A stretch of DNA of 27,820 nucleotides, taken from the NCBI GenBank assembly GCA_039199225.1, contig JBCCSZ010000071.1, positions 1-27,820 of the forward strand, read 5' to 3'. The notes below the pieces were generated by a model, which saw only the letters and a program-made list of their open reading frames with translations, was not told the DNA's origin and searched no databases. The position numbers and the translations under genes were made by a program. Positions 15,216 to 22,934 of the stretch are shown piece after piece. Position 1 is the stretch's first letter, and each line of letters begins with the position of its first letter. The DNA is from JBCCSZ01 sp039199225. Lineage in GTDB: Bacteria > Bacteroidota > Bacteroidia > Chitinophagales > Saprospiraceae.

Positions 15216-16073
15216 TTAGAAATTGTAGATTTTTACATTATTGAGACGGGTTTCCCGTTCGTAAATTTCTTCTTTTTTGTCGTCCAGTAATTTGATCTTG
15301 CGCTTGTGCAGCAATATTCGAGTGATTTCGTTCTTGAGATAACCCAGAGGGGCCATCTTGTCTTTGCGAATCGTTTCGAAAACCTTCATCAAATACTGGT
15401 AATCTCCATCGCGAAAGTTGATTTCCTTTTTGTTGGCAACATCGTTGAAGCTGACCTTGCCTTTGGGAAATACTTTTACCAGATCGTCGATCTTGTACCA
15501 ACTGCTGTCCTCCAGCATGTACACTTCCGCATGTACACTGGCAAATTCGAGGATTTTCCTGAAATTCGTTTCATTCGAGCTTCTGCTCCACCACCTTTCC
15601 AAGTCCCGAATCCCTTCCGTTTGAGAAGGTACCTTCATTAAATAACAACGGGCTATGCTACTTTCAAGTGTATATTGATCCTTGTTGGCTTCATAGTATT
15701 CGTTGAGTTCTGTCGGCGCAATGATAGAATCCAGCTGTAATTCGACTAGGAGTTTTTCGTAATTGTGTCGGACTAAAGAGGCCCGATAATTCCGTACAAG
15801 TTGGTCGATGTTCAGATCTTTGGAGATATTTTTTTCTGCTTCATGCATCAACAAGCTCTCTCGGACCCATCGCTCGACAAAGGCATTGATCATCAGCAGG
15901 CTGTCTTCTTTGCTGCTGTCATCGCCCAGCAACCCCTCCAATTCGGAGAGGTATAAGTTTTTGTTATGTACCTTAGCCAGTACTTTATCCTCCTTTTCAG
16001 CTACTTCTTCGGCAGGCCGACATTGGCTGGTCAGCAAACTCAAAAACAGGAGGTAAAATGCATGGCGTAACAT
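15216..16073 (-). CDS. Putative SurA-like lipoprotein without a clear isomerase domain
   Basis: The protein has 285 residues. The N-terminus 'FLSLLTSQC' places a cysteine after a hydrophobic segment at about residue 18. This is a possible lipoprotein site, although Q before the Cys is unusual, and acidic residues follow it. Residues 30-125 resemble the SurA N-terminal helical domain ('NKNLYLSELEGLLGD', 'INAFVERWVRESLLMHEAEK'). Where the parvulin domain would be, the sequence from about 135 shows only a faint trace and lacks the usual glycine-rich and 'FGFHLIQ'-type motifs. It therefore probably keeps chaperone contacts but not catalysis. The tail ends 'NNVKIYNF', as in related isomerases. It is 30 bp after the large parvulin gene and 2 bp before surA. 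Confidence 0.78.
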   Translation of the reverse strand: MLRHAFYLLFLSLLTSQCRPAEEVAEKEDKVLAKVHNKNLYLSELEGLLGDDSSKEDSLLMINAFVERWVRESLLMHEAEKNISKDLNIDQLVRNYRASLVRHNYEKLLVELQLDSIIAPTELNEYYEANKDQYTLESSIARCYLMKVPSQTEGIRDLERWWSRSSNETNFRKILEFASVHAEVYMLEDSSWYKIDDLVKVFPKGKVSFNDVANKKEINFRDGDYQYLMKVFETIRKDKMAPLGYLKNEITRILLHKRKIKLLDDKKEEIYERETRLNNVKIYNF

Positions 16074-16103
16074 AAAACAGCGGTTATTTCTTTGAAATTG
16101 TAT

Positions 16104-18083
16104 TTATTTGACCATGCTTTTGAAGACCTTCTCATCGATGCTGACCTTGTAGTCTTTCTGAAGAGATTCTACCCATTGTTTTTCCAGAAAGTCTTGGTAG
16201 TCGGCAATGATGTATCCCCTTGCTTCGCCTAATGACTTAGGAGTAGCCGGCAAAATTTCTTCGATTTTTACAAATCGGAAAGAATTGTTGTTGGGGTTTC
16301 TAGCCAGCTCTGTCATCGTATTCTTCTTCCAATCGATGCTTTCCAAGGCGGGTTCTTTGCCTTCTTCGACCGTTTTTTCTTGTACTGCTACGAATTGCTT
16401 GTTTTTGCCAAGGTCCTTCATCACAGCATCAGGTCCTTTCTTGCGAGCACACTTCCGAGCTTTGGAAGCCACTTTCTCGCCTGCCTCCGCATTGATGGTA
16501 TACATGCTCAACCTTGCTCGCTCTCCCCACATATACTTGTCTTTATTGGCATTGTGGTATTGGGCCAAGCCAGTAGTATCCTGGGAAGCCTTATCCCAAA
16601 CAAGGTTTTTGGTAGCTTCAAAAAGGAGGATGCCTTCTCGGTATTCGCGCATCAACGCCTTGAATTCAGGATATTTAGCTTCCAGTTGGGATTCTTCAAA
16701 ACGGATGGCACTTTCTTCGACAAAGCCTTGGTAAATTTTGCGAGCAACTGCTGCAGGAACCGCATTTTTGCCAGCGCGCAAGCGCTGACGAGAAGCGCGT
16801 TGTACATAGGATTCGAATTCGCCCAGCGTGCGCTTTTCTTTACCGCCGATGGTGAAGACTTCTTTTGACTTTTTCGCCTCATCGTTAATAGGCTTCCATT
16901 TGTACGTCAAAAACTCTTCATCCAATTCTGCGATGTACTTGTCGAGCATCTCTGTGTTCTCCTGGAACCCATTTTCTTCCTTGATGCGGTTGACCATTGC
17001 TTCTTTGGCCAGCGCATAGCGGTTGTCATTCTGTATTCTAGTCTGGAGGCGTCTTTTGGCAATGTCATAGTTTTCAACACCCTTTTTGCTGATTCGCTTG
17101 ATGATGTGCCAACCTGCCTGAGTCTTGACAGGCTTGCTGTAGTCACCATCACCGGCCAAGCCAAATGCCGCATTTTCAAAGCTTAACTCATAGCGATTGA
17201 TGCCAAAGAAACCGATGTTACCACCTTTGTTGGCAGTCTTTTTATCATTGGAGTGCTTTTTAGCCAGTGCCGCAAAATCTGCCCCAGCTTGCAATGCCTG
17301 ATAAAGGCTGTCGATTCGCGCCTTGGCAATAGCATCCGTTACGCCTTTCTTATTGTCGATCCGGACAAAAATATGCGCAGCTTCCATTTCGCCTCTAGCT
17401 GGACGGCTCCCATTTCGCTTGATGAGATGGTAACCGATGCTGGTTCTGACAGGATTTGAAACTTCCCCTTTTTTGAGGTTATAAGCTGCTGATTCGAAGG
17501 CATAAAAGCCATTAGGCAACAGGGCCGTCACGTAGCCGATACGCCCTTTACGAGTCTTGGTCGCCTTGTCATCGGATAATCTACTGGCATTGTCTTCAAA
17601 AGATTGCCCTTGACTGATCATCTTACGTACGCTCATGGCCCGCTTGTAGGCTTGCAATGTATCGGCCGGACTAGGCGCATCACCCAGTCTGATCATGATG
17701 TGGCTGATGTCAACATCTGTTTTGCTGCGTTCGTAAGCCTCCTTGACCAGTCTTTCTGTGACCTCCTTGTCTACCAGATAAGAGTTGGCCAATTGCTTGC
17801 GGTAGCCTTCCAATTCATTCTGTAGGCTCTTGATGGTATCGAGCTTCATATCGCGAGCCCGCTGCACTTTGAGCTTAAACTTGACGTATAAGTCGAGATA
17901 TTCCCGCAGAGATTTTTCCGAGAAATCGGCTTTTTCGCCATTTGTTTTGGAATAAATGTACTTAAACTCAGATAAGTTGACTGGGGTGTTTTCCACCGTG
18001 AAGAGGACAGGATCGTTCTGTGCGCTGGCTGAAAAGCTGCCCAAGCACAAGCAAATCATCCACAAAATCAGGCGATTTATCAT
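16104..18083 (-). CDS. Large periplasmic peptidylprolyl isomerase with two parvulin domains
   Basis: This 659-residue protein has a signal peptide (1-22, ending 'SASAQ') and a SurA/PpiD-like helical N-terminal region (about 25-120). Tandem PPIC domains lie at about 124-224 ('DISHIMIRLGD', 'TSIGYHLIKR') and 233-332 ('EAAHIFVRIDNKKG', 'NKGGNIGFFG', 'TQAGWHIIKR'). A C-terminal 320-residue lysine-rich helical section contains another degenerate SurA-like segment. It is a folding catalyst of the periplasm, probably acting with the two downstream products on outer-membrane or secreted proteins. ATG at 18083 is the start. A perfect TAnnTTTG promoter box lies about 55 bp upstream, so this gene opens the three-gene operon even though murF-alr lies upstream on the same strand. 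Confidence 0.9.
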   Translation of the reverse strand: MINRLILWMICLCLGSFSASAQNDPVLFTVENTPVNLSEFKYIYSKTNGEKADFSEKSLREYLDLYVKFKLKVQRARDMKLDTIKSLQNELEGYRKQLANSYLVDKEVTERLVKEAYERSKTDVDISHIMIRLGDAPSPADTLQAYKRAMSVRKMISQGQSFEDNASRLSDDKATKTRKGRIGYVTALLPNGFYAFESAAYNLKKGEVSNPVRTSIGYHLIKRNGSRPARGEMEAAHIFVRIDNKKGVTDAIAKARIDSLYQALQAGADFAALAKKHSNDKKTANKGGNIGFFGINRYELSFENAAFGLAGDGDYSKPVKTQAGWHIIKRISKKGVENYDIAKRRLQTRIQNDNRYALAKEAMVNRIKEENGFQENTEMLDKYIAELDEEFLTYKWKPINDEAKKSKEVFTIGGKEKRTLGEFESYVQRASRQRLRAGKNAVPAAVARKIYQGFVEESAIRFEESQLEAKYPEFKALMREYREGILLFEATKNLVWDKASQDTTGLAQYHNANKDKYMWGERARLSMYTINAEAGEKVASKARKCARKKGPDAVMKDLGKNKQFVAVQEKTVEEGKEPALESIDWKKNTMTELARNPNNNSFRFVKIEEILPATPKSLGEARGYIIADYQDFLEKQWVESLQKDYKVSIDEKVFKSMVK

Positions 18084-18137
18084 AGGTCGTATGAATTTGA
18101 AGTTTTAGTTGACAATTTTCAATAGAAAAAAACTCCG

Positions 18138-18145
18138 CAAAATTA
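18138..18145 (-). promoter_or_regulatory. TAnnTTTG promoter of the parvulin operon
   Basis: On the minus strand this reads TAATTTTG, a perfect match to the Bacteroidota -7 box. A TTG at 18168-18170, 22 nt upstream, is a candidate -33 element. It predicts a leader of about 50 nt before ATG 18083. The box lies between the murF-alr stop (18191) and the isomerase start. Confidence 0.65.
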
Positions 18146-18190
18146 GCAATTTTAGCTAAAACCTTTGCAACGCTCTGTGCAAGCAATTGG

Positions 18191-20659
18191 TCAATCCTGA
18201 AAATAAAGTCGCTTTACCCTTTTAGAAATATTGGTAAATACTTCATAAGGAATTGTTTCCAGGCAATCGGCGAGGAGTTGTACAGGCTGCTGAGGACCGA
18301 AAATCAGTATCTCGTCTCCCTCTCGGGCCTGTGGGATATGCGTCACATCAATCATGCTCATGTCCATACAAATGTTTCCTACTGTCGGCGCCTCTTTTCC
18401 ATGGAGCAGCACTCGAAAACGGCCATTGCCAGCTTTGCGGAGAAAACCATCTGCATAACCAATGGTAATAGTCGCAATGCGCATTGGATGGACCACCTTT
18501 CCGCTGCGGCTGTAGCCGACCGTTTCACCTGCTTCAACTTCCTTAATCTGCGAGATGGTCGCCCGCAGCCGATGAACCGCTTGCAAATACGGTTGCAGCA
18601 GACCACTACCGTCTATTCCGTAGAGTCCGATTCCTAAACGGACCATATCCATTTGGTATTGCGGAAAACGGGCGATCCCTCCACTATTAAGGATGTGGCG
18701 CAAGGGTTGACAGCCCAATCCTTGACTGATGTGCTCATACATCTCCTCGAACTGATCAAACTGGCGCTGTGTAAAGGCGTCGTGTTGGTCTGCTTCGCTC
18801 GCTGCCAAATGAGAGAAAATGGAACGCACTACCACATTAGGGGCGCCTCGGAGACTGGCTACCAGGCTGTCGATGTCTTTGGCTTCAAAGCCAAGGCGGT
18901 GCATACCAGTATCCAGCTTCAAATGAACTTGAACAACTTGCTCAGGCGGGGTAAACTCGATAAAGCGCTGCAATAGCTTCATCGAATAGATTTCTGGTTC
19001 TAATTTATAATGTAATATTTGTTCGAAACTGCTCTCCTCTGGATTGAGGACCAAAATAGGCAATCGGATACCAGCTTGTCGCAACTCAATGCCCTCATCT
19101 GCATAGGCGACGGCCAGATCGTCCACTCGCTGCGCTTCCAGCAACTTGGCCAGCTCAAAACTTCCGCTGCCATAGGCCGATGCTTTGATCATCACCATCA
19201 GCCGAGTCGAAGGGGCCAACTGTTGGCGGTACATATGCAGATTGTGGGTCAGGGCGCTGAGGTTGACCTCCATGACCGTCTGATGAACTTGTCTGCTCAA
19301 ACGCCTGGCAATGCGCTCGAACTGAAATGGTCTGGCACCCTTCAATAAAATAGCCTCGTTTTGAAAAGAAATCTGTTGAAATTCCTGAAGAAATTGGTCC
19401 GTACTATCAAAAAAGGACCGTTCAATCGAAGGAGGTAGTAGCTTATCCAAGATCAGGATGGCCTGCCCGATGCCCACAAGGCGGTCTATTTTCCAATCGA
19501 CAATCAACTGTGCAATCTGCTGGTACAGTTGCTCCCTAGAAAGTCCACTTTGATACATGTCAGACAAAAGGAGCGTCCGTCGCGGATGATAACTCTGCTG
19601 ATCGACAAAAGATAAGGCGATTTGTAAAGCGTTGAGATCAAAATTATACGAGTCATTGATTAAGGTGCAATTTTGTGGCCCTTCAATGAGTTCGAGGCGC
19701 ATGGCGACCGCCTCAAGTCTTTTCATACGCTCTTGGATGCGTTGGGCTGGAACGTCCAAAAAGAGCAGCATCAGCCAACAGTGGATGGCATTTTCCACAC
19801 TGGCAGCATCCCGAAAAGGAATTTGAATTTGTTGCTCCTGACCGCGATACATCCCCTTTATCAGGGTCGACTTTTCCTTTGACTGCACATCGGAAATGTA
19901 AAGATCGGCTGTCGGATTTTTCTTAGACCAACAGCATAGCTGTTTTCCTTCCAAGGCTTGAACAGCTTCGGCAACGGCTGTGTGATCGAGTGAAAAAATG
20001 ATGGTATGCGCGCTATGAAAAAGTTGAATTTTTTCGCTAATCTTTTGATTTTCAGACTCGAATCCCTCATTATGTGCCGTTCCAATGTTGGTGAAAAGAC
20101 CAATACCACATTGCAAAACCTTCGAAATAGCAGGCATCTCTCCAAACTTGGAAATACCCGCTTCAAAAATCGCCAATTCATCCTCGGGGCTGATTTGCCA
20201 AACGGATAGAGGAACACCGATCTGAGAATTGTAACTTCGGGGACTTCGGACAATGGTGTAGTCGTCGCGAAGCAACTCATACAGCCATTCTTTGACAATG
20301 GTCTTACCATTGCTACCTGTAATGCCGATAACTGGGAGGTCGAACTGGCGTCGGTGATGGGCTGCCAGCTGTTGAAGGGCTTGCAAGGGGCTGTCGACTT
20401 TCAGGAAGTTGGCATCGGGATAGTGGAGCGATTCAAAATCTCGTCGGACGACGAAGTGACGAAGACCAGCGCTGTAAAGGTCCGGGACGAAGTGGTGTCC
20501 ATCGGTGCGCTTACCGGCCAAGGCAAAGAAGAGGCTTTGATCCGGAAGGCTCAGTTGGCGGCTGTCGATCAGCAAATGTCGAATTTGTGTGGAACCTTCT
20601 GCCACATTCGGACAATGGCAGCCAAGTATTTCAATGATTTGCCCGATGGAGTATGGCAT
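18191..20659 (-). CDS. murF-alr: Fused MurF-type ligase / alanine racemase
   Basis: This 822-residue fusion joins two steps of D-Ala supply. Residues 1-455 are MurF-like, adding D-Ala-D-Ala to UDP-MurNAc-tripeptide, with the ATP loop 'GITGSNGKTIVKEW' (111-124), 'NSQIGVPLSVW' and 'NDSYNFDLNAL'. Residues 460-822 are a PLP-dependent alanine racemase, with the PLP lysine K492 in 'MIKASAYGSG', 'KLDTGMHRLGF', the partner tyrosine Y716 in 'ETVGYSRSG' and 'GNICMDMSMID'. This architecture is known across Bacteroidota, where a separate stand-alone MurF often exists; none is in this window. The ligase half departs from classical MurF at several family positions, so it may be weak or specialised. It starts 9 bp after purD and is cotranscribed with it. 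Confidence 0.94.
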   Translation of the reverse strand: MPYSIGQIIEILGCHCPNVAEGSTQIRHLLIDSRQLSLPDQSLFFALAGKRTDGHHFVPDLYSAGLRHFVVRRDFESLHYPDANFLKVDSPLQALQQLAAHHRRQFDLPVIGITGSNGKTIVKEWLYELLRDDYTIVRSPRSYNSQIGVPLSVWQISPEDELAIFEAGISKFGEMPAISKVLQCGIGLFTNIGTAHNEGFESENQKISEKIQLFHSAHTIIFSLDHTAVAEAVQALEGKQLCCWSKKNPTADLYISDVQSKEKSTLIKGMYRGQEQQIQIPFRDAASVENAIHCWLMLLFLDVPAQRIQERMKRLEAVAMRLELIEGPQNCTLINDSYNFDLNALQIALSFVDQQSYHPRRTLLLSDMYQSGLSREQLYQQIAQLIVDWKIDRLVGIGQAILILDKLLPPSIERSFFDSTDQFLQEFQQISFQNEAILLKGARPFQFERIARRLSRQVHQTVMEVNLSALTHNLHMYRQQLAPSTRLMVMIKASAYGSGSFELAKLLEAQRVDDLAVAYADEGIELRQAGIRLPILVLNPEESSFEQILHYKLEPEIYSMKLLQRFIEFTPPEQVVQVHLKLDTGMHRLGFEAKDIDSLVASLRGAPNVVVRSIFSHLAASEADQHDAFTQRQFDQFEEMYEHISQGLGCQPLRHILNSGGIARFPQYQMDMVRLGIGLYGIDGSGLLQPYLQAVHRLRATISQIKEVEAGETVGYSRSGKVVHPMRIATITIGYADGFLRKAGNGRFRVLLHGKEAPTVGNICMDMSMIDVTHIPQAREGDEILIFGPQQPVQLLADCLETIPYEVFTNISKRVKRLYFQD

Positions 20660-20668
20660 AGGTTCGAA

Positions 20669-21940
20669 TTATTGGAGATCCATCCCGATGTCTCTTCGGA
20701 AGTACTTACCTTCAAATTGAATTTTATCGGCGTTGAGGCCCGATTGTTTCAAGGCTTCCTGAAAATTATTGCCATAAGAAGTAACGGCCAACACTCTTCC
20801 ACCATTGGTCAACAACTTTCCATCTGACATTTTGGTGCCTGCATGGAATACGATGCTGTCTTTGACCTCTGCCAATCCTTGGATGGCTTTCCCCTTTTCG
20901 TAAGCTTGTGGATAACCTCCAGAAACCAGCATAATGGTAGTGGCAGCTCGTTCATCTATTTGGATGCTTTGTTCCTCAAGCCGTCCTTCTGAAAGCGCGA
21001 TGAAAAGCTCCATCAAATCATTTTTCAGCCTGGGAATGACCACTTCCGTTTCCGGATCGCCCATGCGACAGTTGTATTCGATCACATAGGGATCGTCACC
21101 TACCTGTATGAGTCCAAAGAAAATAAATCCTTTGTAGTCGATGTTTTTGTCGTGTAGCCCTTGAACAGTTGGTCGGATGATCCGCTCCTCGACTTTTTGT
21201 AGGAGTTTTTCGTCGACAAAGGGAACAGGGGAGACTGCTCCCATGCCACCTGTGTTGAGGCCGGTATCTCCCTCACCGATTCTTTTGTAGTCTTTGGCAA
21301 TGGGTAGGATTTTATAATTTTTTCCATCGGTAAGTACAAAAACTGAAAATTCAATGCCCGCTAGAAAATCTTCTATGACTACCCGACTACCTGCCTGACC
21401 AAATTTGCCGCCCAGCATAGACTCAAATTCCTGGCAAGCTTCTTCGACAGATTCTAAAATTACGACCCCTTTACCTGCTGCCAGACCATCTGCTTTGAGG
21501 ACGATGGGAGGGCTTAGTCCCCGGATATGGGCAAGCCCCTCTGCCATCTGTGGCTGTGTAAAGGCTTGGTAGGAAGCTGTGGGTATGTTGTAGGCTTGCA
21601 TGAACTTCTTGGCATAAGCCTTGCTACCTTCGAGCAAAGCACCTTCGCGTGATGGACCAACAATGGGGATGGAAGCTAGCTGTTCATCTGCGCGAAAAAA
21701 GTCAACCATGCCTTCTACAAGAGGGGCTTCTGGGCCGACCACGACTAGCTGTATGCCTTGTTGGAGTACAAAGTCTTTAATCGCTGGAAAATCGGCAATG
21801 GGCAGTTGAATGTTTTCGCCACATGTAGCTGTTCCGGCGTTGCCGGGCGCAATGAAGAGTTTGTCGCACAGAGGACTCTGTGTCATTTTCCAGGCGAGGG
21901 CGTGTTCGCGGCCTCCACCGCCGATCAGGAGTACTTTCAT
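20669..21940 (-). CDS. purD: Phosphoribosylamine-glycine ligase
   Basis: PurD joins phosphoribosylamine and glycine with ATP in the second step of purine synthesis. From ATG 21940 it is 423 residues, the normal size. The order is the N-terminal 'MKVLLIGGGGREHALAW' (1-17), 'VVGPEAPLVEG', the ATP-grasp segment 'GSKAYAKKFMQAYNIPTA', 'LKADGLAAGKGVVI', 'NTGGMGAVSP', 'EYNCRMGDPETEVVIPRL' (metal-binding) and the C-terminal 'VTSYGNNFQEALKQS'. The open frame continues upstream to 22117, but those 59 residues overlap ruvA and its promoter and are not like PurD. A perfect promoter box lies at 21975-21982. The 9-bp gap to murF-alr makes one transcript of purine and cell-wall genes. Confidence 0.96.
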   Translation of the reverse strand: MKVLLIGGGGREHALAWKMTQSPLCDKLFIAPGNAGTATCGENIQLPIADFPAIKDFVLQQGIQLVVVGPEAPLVEGMVDFFRADEQLASIPIVGPSREGALLEGSKAYAKKFMQAYNIPTASYQAFTQPQMAEGLAHIRGLSPPIVLKADGLAAGKGVVILESVEEACQEFESMLGGKFGQAGSRVVIEDFLAGIEFSVFVLTDGKNYKILPIAKDYKRIGEGDTGLNTGGMGAVSPVPFVDEKLLQKVEERIIRPTVQGLHDKNIDYKGFIFFGLIQVGDDPYVIEYNCRMGDPETEVVIPRLKNDLMELFIALSEGRLEEQSIQIDERAATTIMLVSGGYPQAYEKGKAIQGLAEVKDSIVFHAGTKMSDGKLLTNGGRVLAVTSYGNNFQEALKQSGLNADKIQFEGKYFRRDIGMDLQ

Positions 21941-21974
21941 GTCGTATTGATTGACAATTTGGCAAAGAATGCTG

Positions 21975-21982
21975 CAAAGATA
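21975..21982 (-). promoter_or_regulatory. TAnnTTTG promoter of purD-murF/alr
   Basis: On the minus strand this reads TATCTTTG followed by CA, a perfect Bacteroidota -7 box, 34 nt ahead of the purD ATG. No good -33 element is seen at the usual spacing. Confidence 0.65.
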
Positions 21983-22001
21983 GACACTCATCAATTTTTT
22001 G

Positions 22002-22009
22002 TACCTTCG
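22002..22009 (+). promoter_or_regulatory. Probable -7 box of ruvA
   Basis: TACCTTCG followed by CA is one base from TAnnTTTG and lies 27 nt before the ruvA ATG. It is back-to-back with the purD box, only 19 bp away, so the two promoters share an upstream region. Confidence 0.5.
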
Positions 22010-22036
22010 CAGCGAAATTTTTACCGATTTCTGCGC

Positions 22037-22627
22037 ATGATTACTTACGTCAAAGGACCGATAACCTACAAGAATCCGACCTACATCATTGTGGAAGCCG
22101 GGGGTATTGGCTATCACATCAACATCAGCTTACACACTTATTCTCATATTGAGGCTAAGGAGGCTGTTACCATTCTTACCTATCTGCATATTAAGGAAGA
22201 TAGTCATACGCTTTATGGCTTTGCAGAGGAGATGGAACGCAGTCTTTTTGTCCATTTAATCTCCGTGTCGGGCATCGGGCCAAATACGGCTCGAATATTG
22301 CTTTCGGCCATGCGTCCGGAGGAGGCTCGGGCGGCCATCGTTGCGGAAGATGTAGCGACCTTCAACCGGGTCAAAGGCATTGGTCCGAAGACGGCCAAAC
22401 GGATAATTTTGGACTTGAAAGACCGTATTTTGAAGGAAAGTGGGGATGTGCCGACCTCAGTAGCTCCTGCAAACAATACTTTGAGAGATGAAGCGTTATC
22501 AGCATTAGTAGCACTGGGTTTTCAACGAATCCGGGTGCAGAAGGTATTGAACAGCATTTTGAAGCAGGCTGATGGCAAGCATTCAGTGGAAGAACTGATC
22601 AAAAAGGCCCTCAAGCAGCTTTCTTAG
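22037..22627 (+). CDS. ruvA: Holliday junction branch migration protein RuvA
   Basis: RuvA is the tetrameric junction-binding subunit that loads the RuvB motor. From ATG 22037 the protein is 196 residues. Domain I (about 1-62) begins 'MITYVKGPITYKNPTYIIVE' and ends near 'HTLYGFAEEMERSLF'. Domain II carries two helix-hairpin-helix DNA-binding motifs, 'ISVSGIGPNTARILLSAM' and 'VKGIGPKTAKRIILDLKD'. A short linker leads to domain III (about 148-196, 'LRDEALSALVALGFQRIRVQ'), which touches RuvB. The open frame begins 93 codons earlier, but that part overlaps purD antisense and is not RuvA. Having sprA directly downstream is a known arrangement in several Bacteroidota. Confidence 0.95.
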   Translation: MITYVKGPITYKNPTYIIVEAGGIGYHINISLHTYSHIEAKEAVTILTYLHIKEDSHTLYGFAEEMERSLFVHLISVSGIGPNTARILLSAMRPEEARAAIVAEDVATFNRVKGIGPKTAKRIILDLKDRILKESGDVPTSVAPANNTLRDEALSALVALGFQRIRVQKVLNSILKQADGKHSVEELIKKALKQLS

Positions 22628-22934
22628 CTTTGACCGCCAAGAATCCCTAAGCAATTGAACTGTTGGACATATTTGAAGTTGCTCTAGCCATCCTGAACAA
22701 CTTCCAGGCTTTTTCGTAGAAGAAAAAGCGACCTTTCTTAGGATTTGAGTAACCATGAATCAAGAGCCGGGCCATATGTTAAAATCCGTATTGGCCAAAA
22801 GAGGAAACGCCTTGTGGCGTTATGTTAACACAAAACACTAAAACAGCGACGGCTTGTACGTTTTTCTCAATCGCCAAACCGAACACACACTATCGAAGAG
22901 AAAACACACCAAGACCCGATCCCATGTTAGAATT
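22628..22934. other. 307-bp ruvA-sprA intergenic region with two hairpins
   Basis: No conventional gene is seen. GCTTTTTC (22708-22715) and GAAAAAGC (22722-22729) form a perfect 8-bp stem, possibly ending ruvA transcripts, although the following tract (CCTTTCTTA) is poor. AACGCC (22806-22811) and GGCGTT (22816-22821) form a tight 6-bp stem with a 4-base loop. A 28-codon frame (ATG 22755 to TAA 22841) spans the second hairpin. TACGTTTT at 22857-22864 is one base from TAnnTTTG and is the best promoter candidate for sprA. Confidence 0.45.

Noticed and set aside
21758..22036. N-terminal extension of ruvA from 21758
   Set aside because: The first 93 codons are antisense to purD and unlike RuvA; the canonical start is at 22037.
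21941..22117. N-terminal extension of purD to 22117
   Set aside because: The 59 extra residues do not resemble PurD, overlap the ruvA start and contain the promoter boxes. ATG 21940 gives the canonical N-terminus.
22755..22841. 28-codon ORF as an annotated gene
   Set aside because: It has no SD site, no recognisable motif and no evidence of coding bias; reported only as a possible leader.
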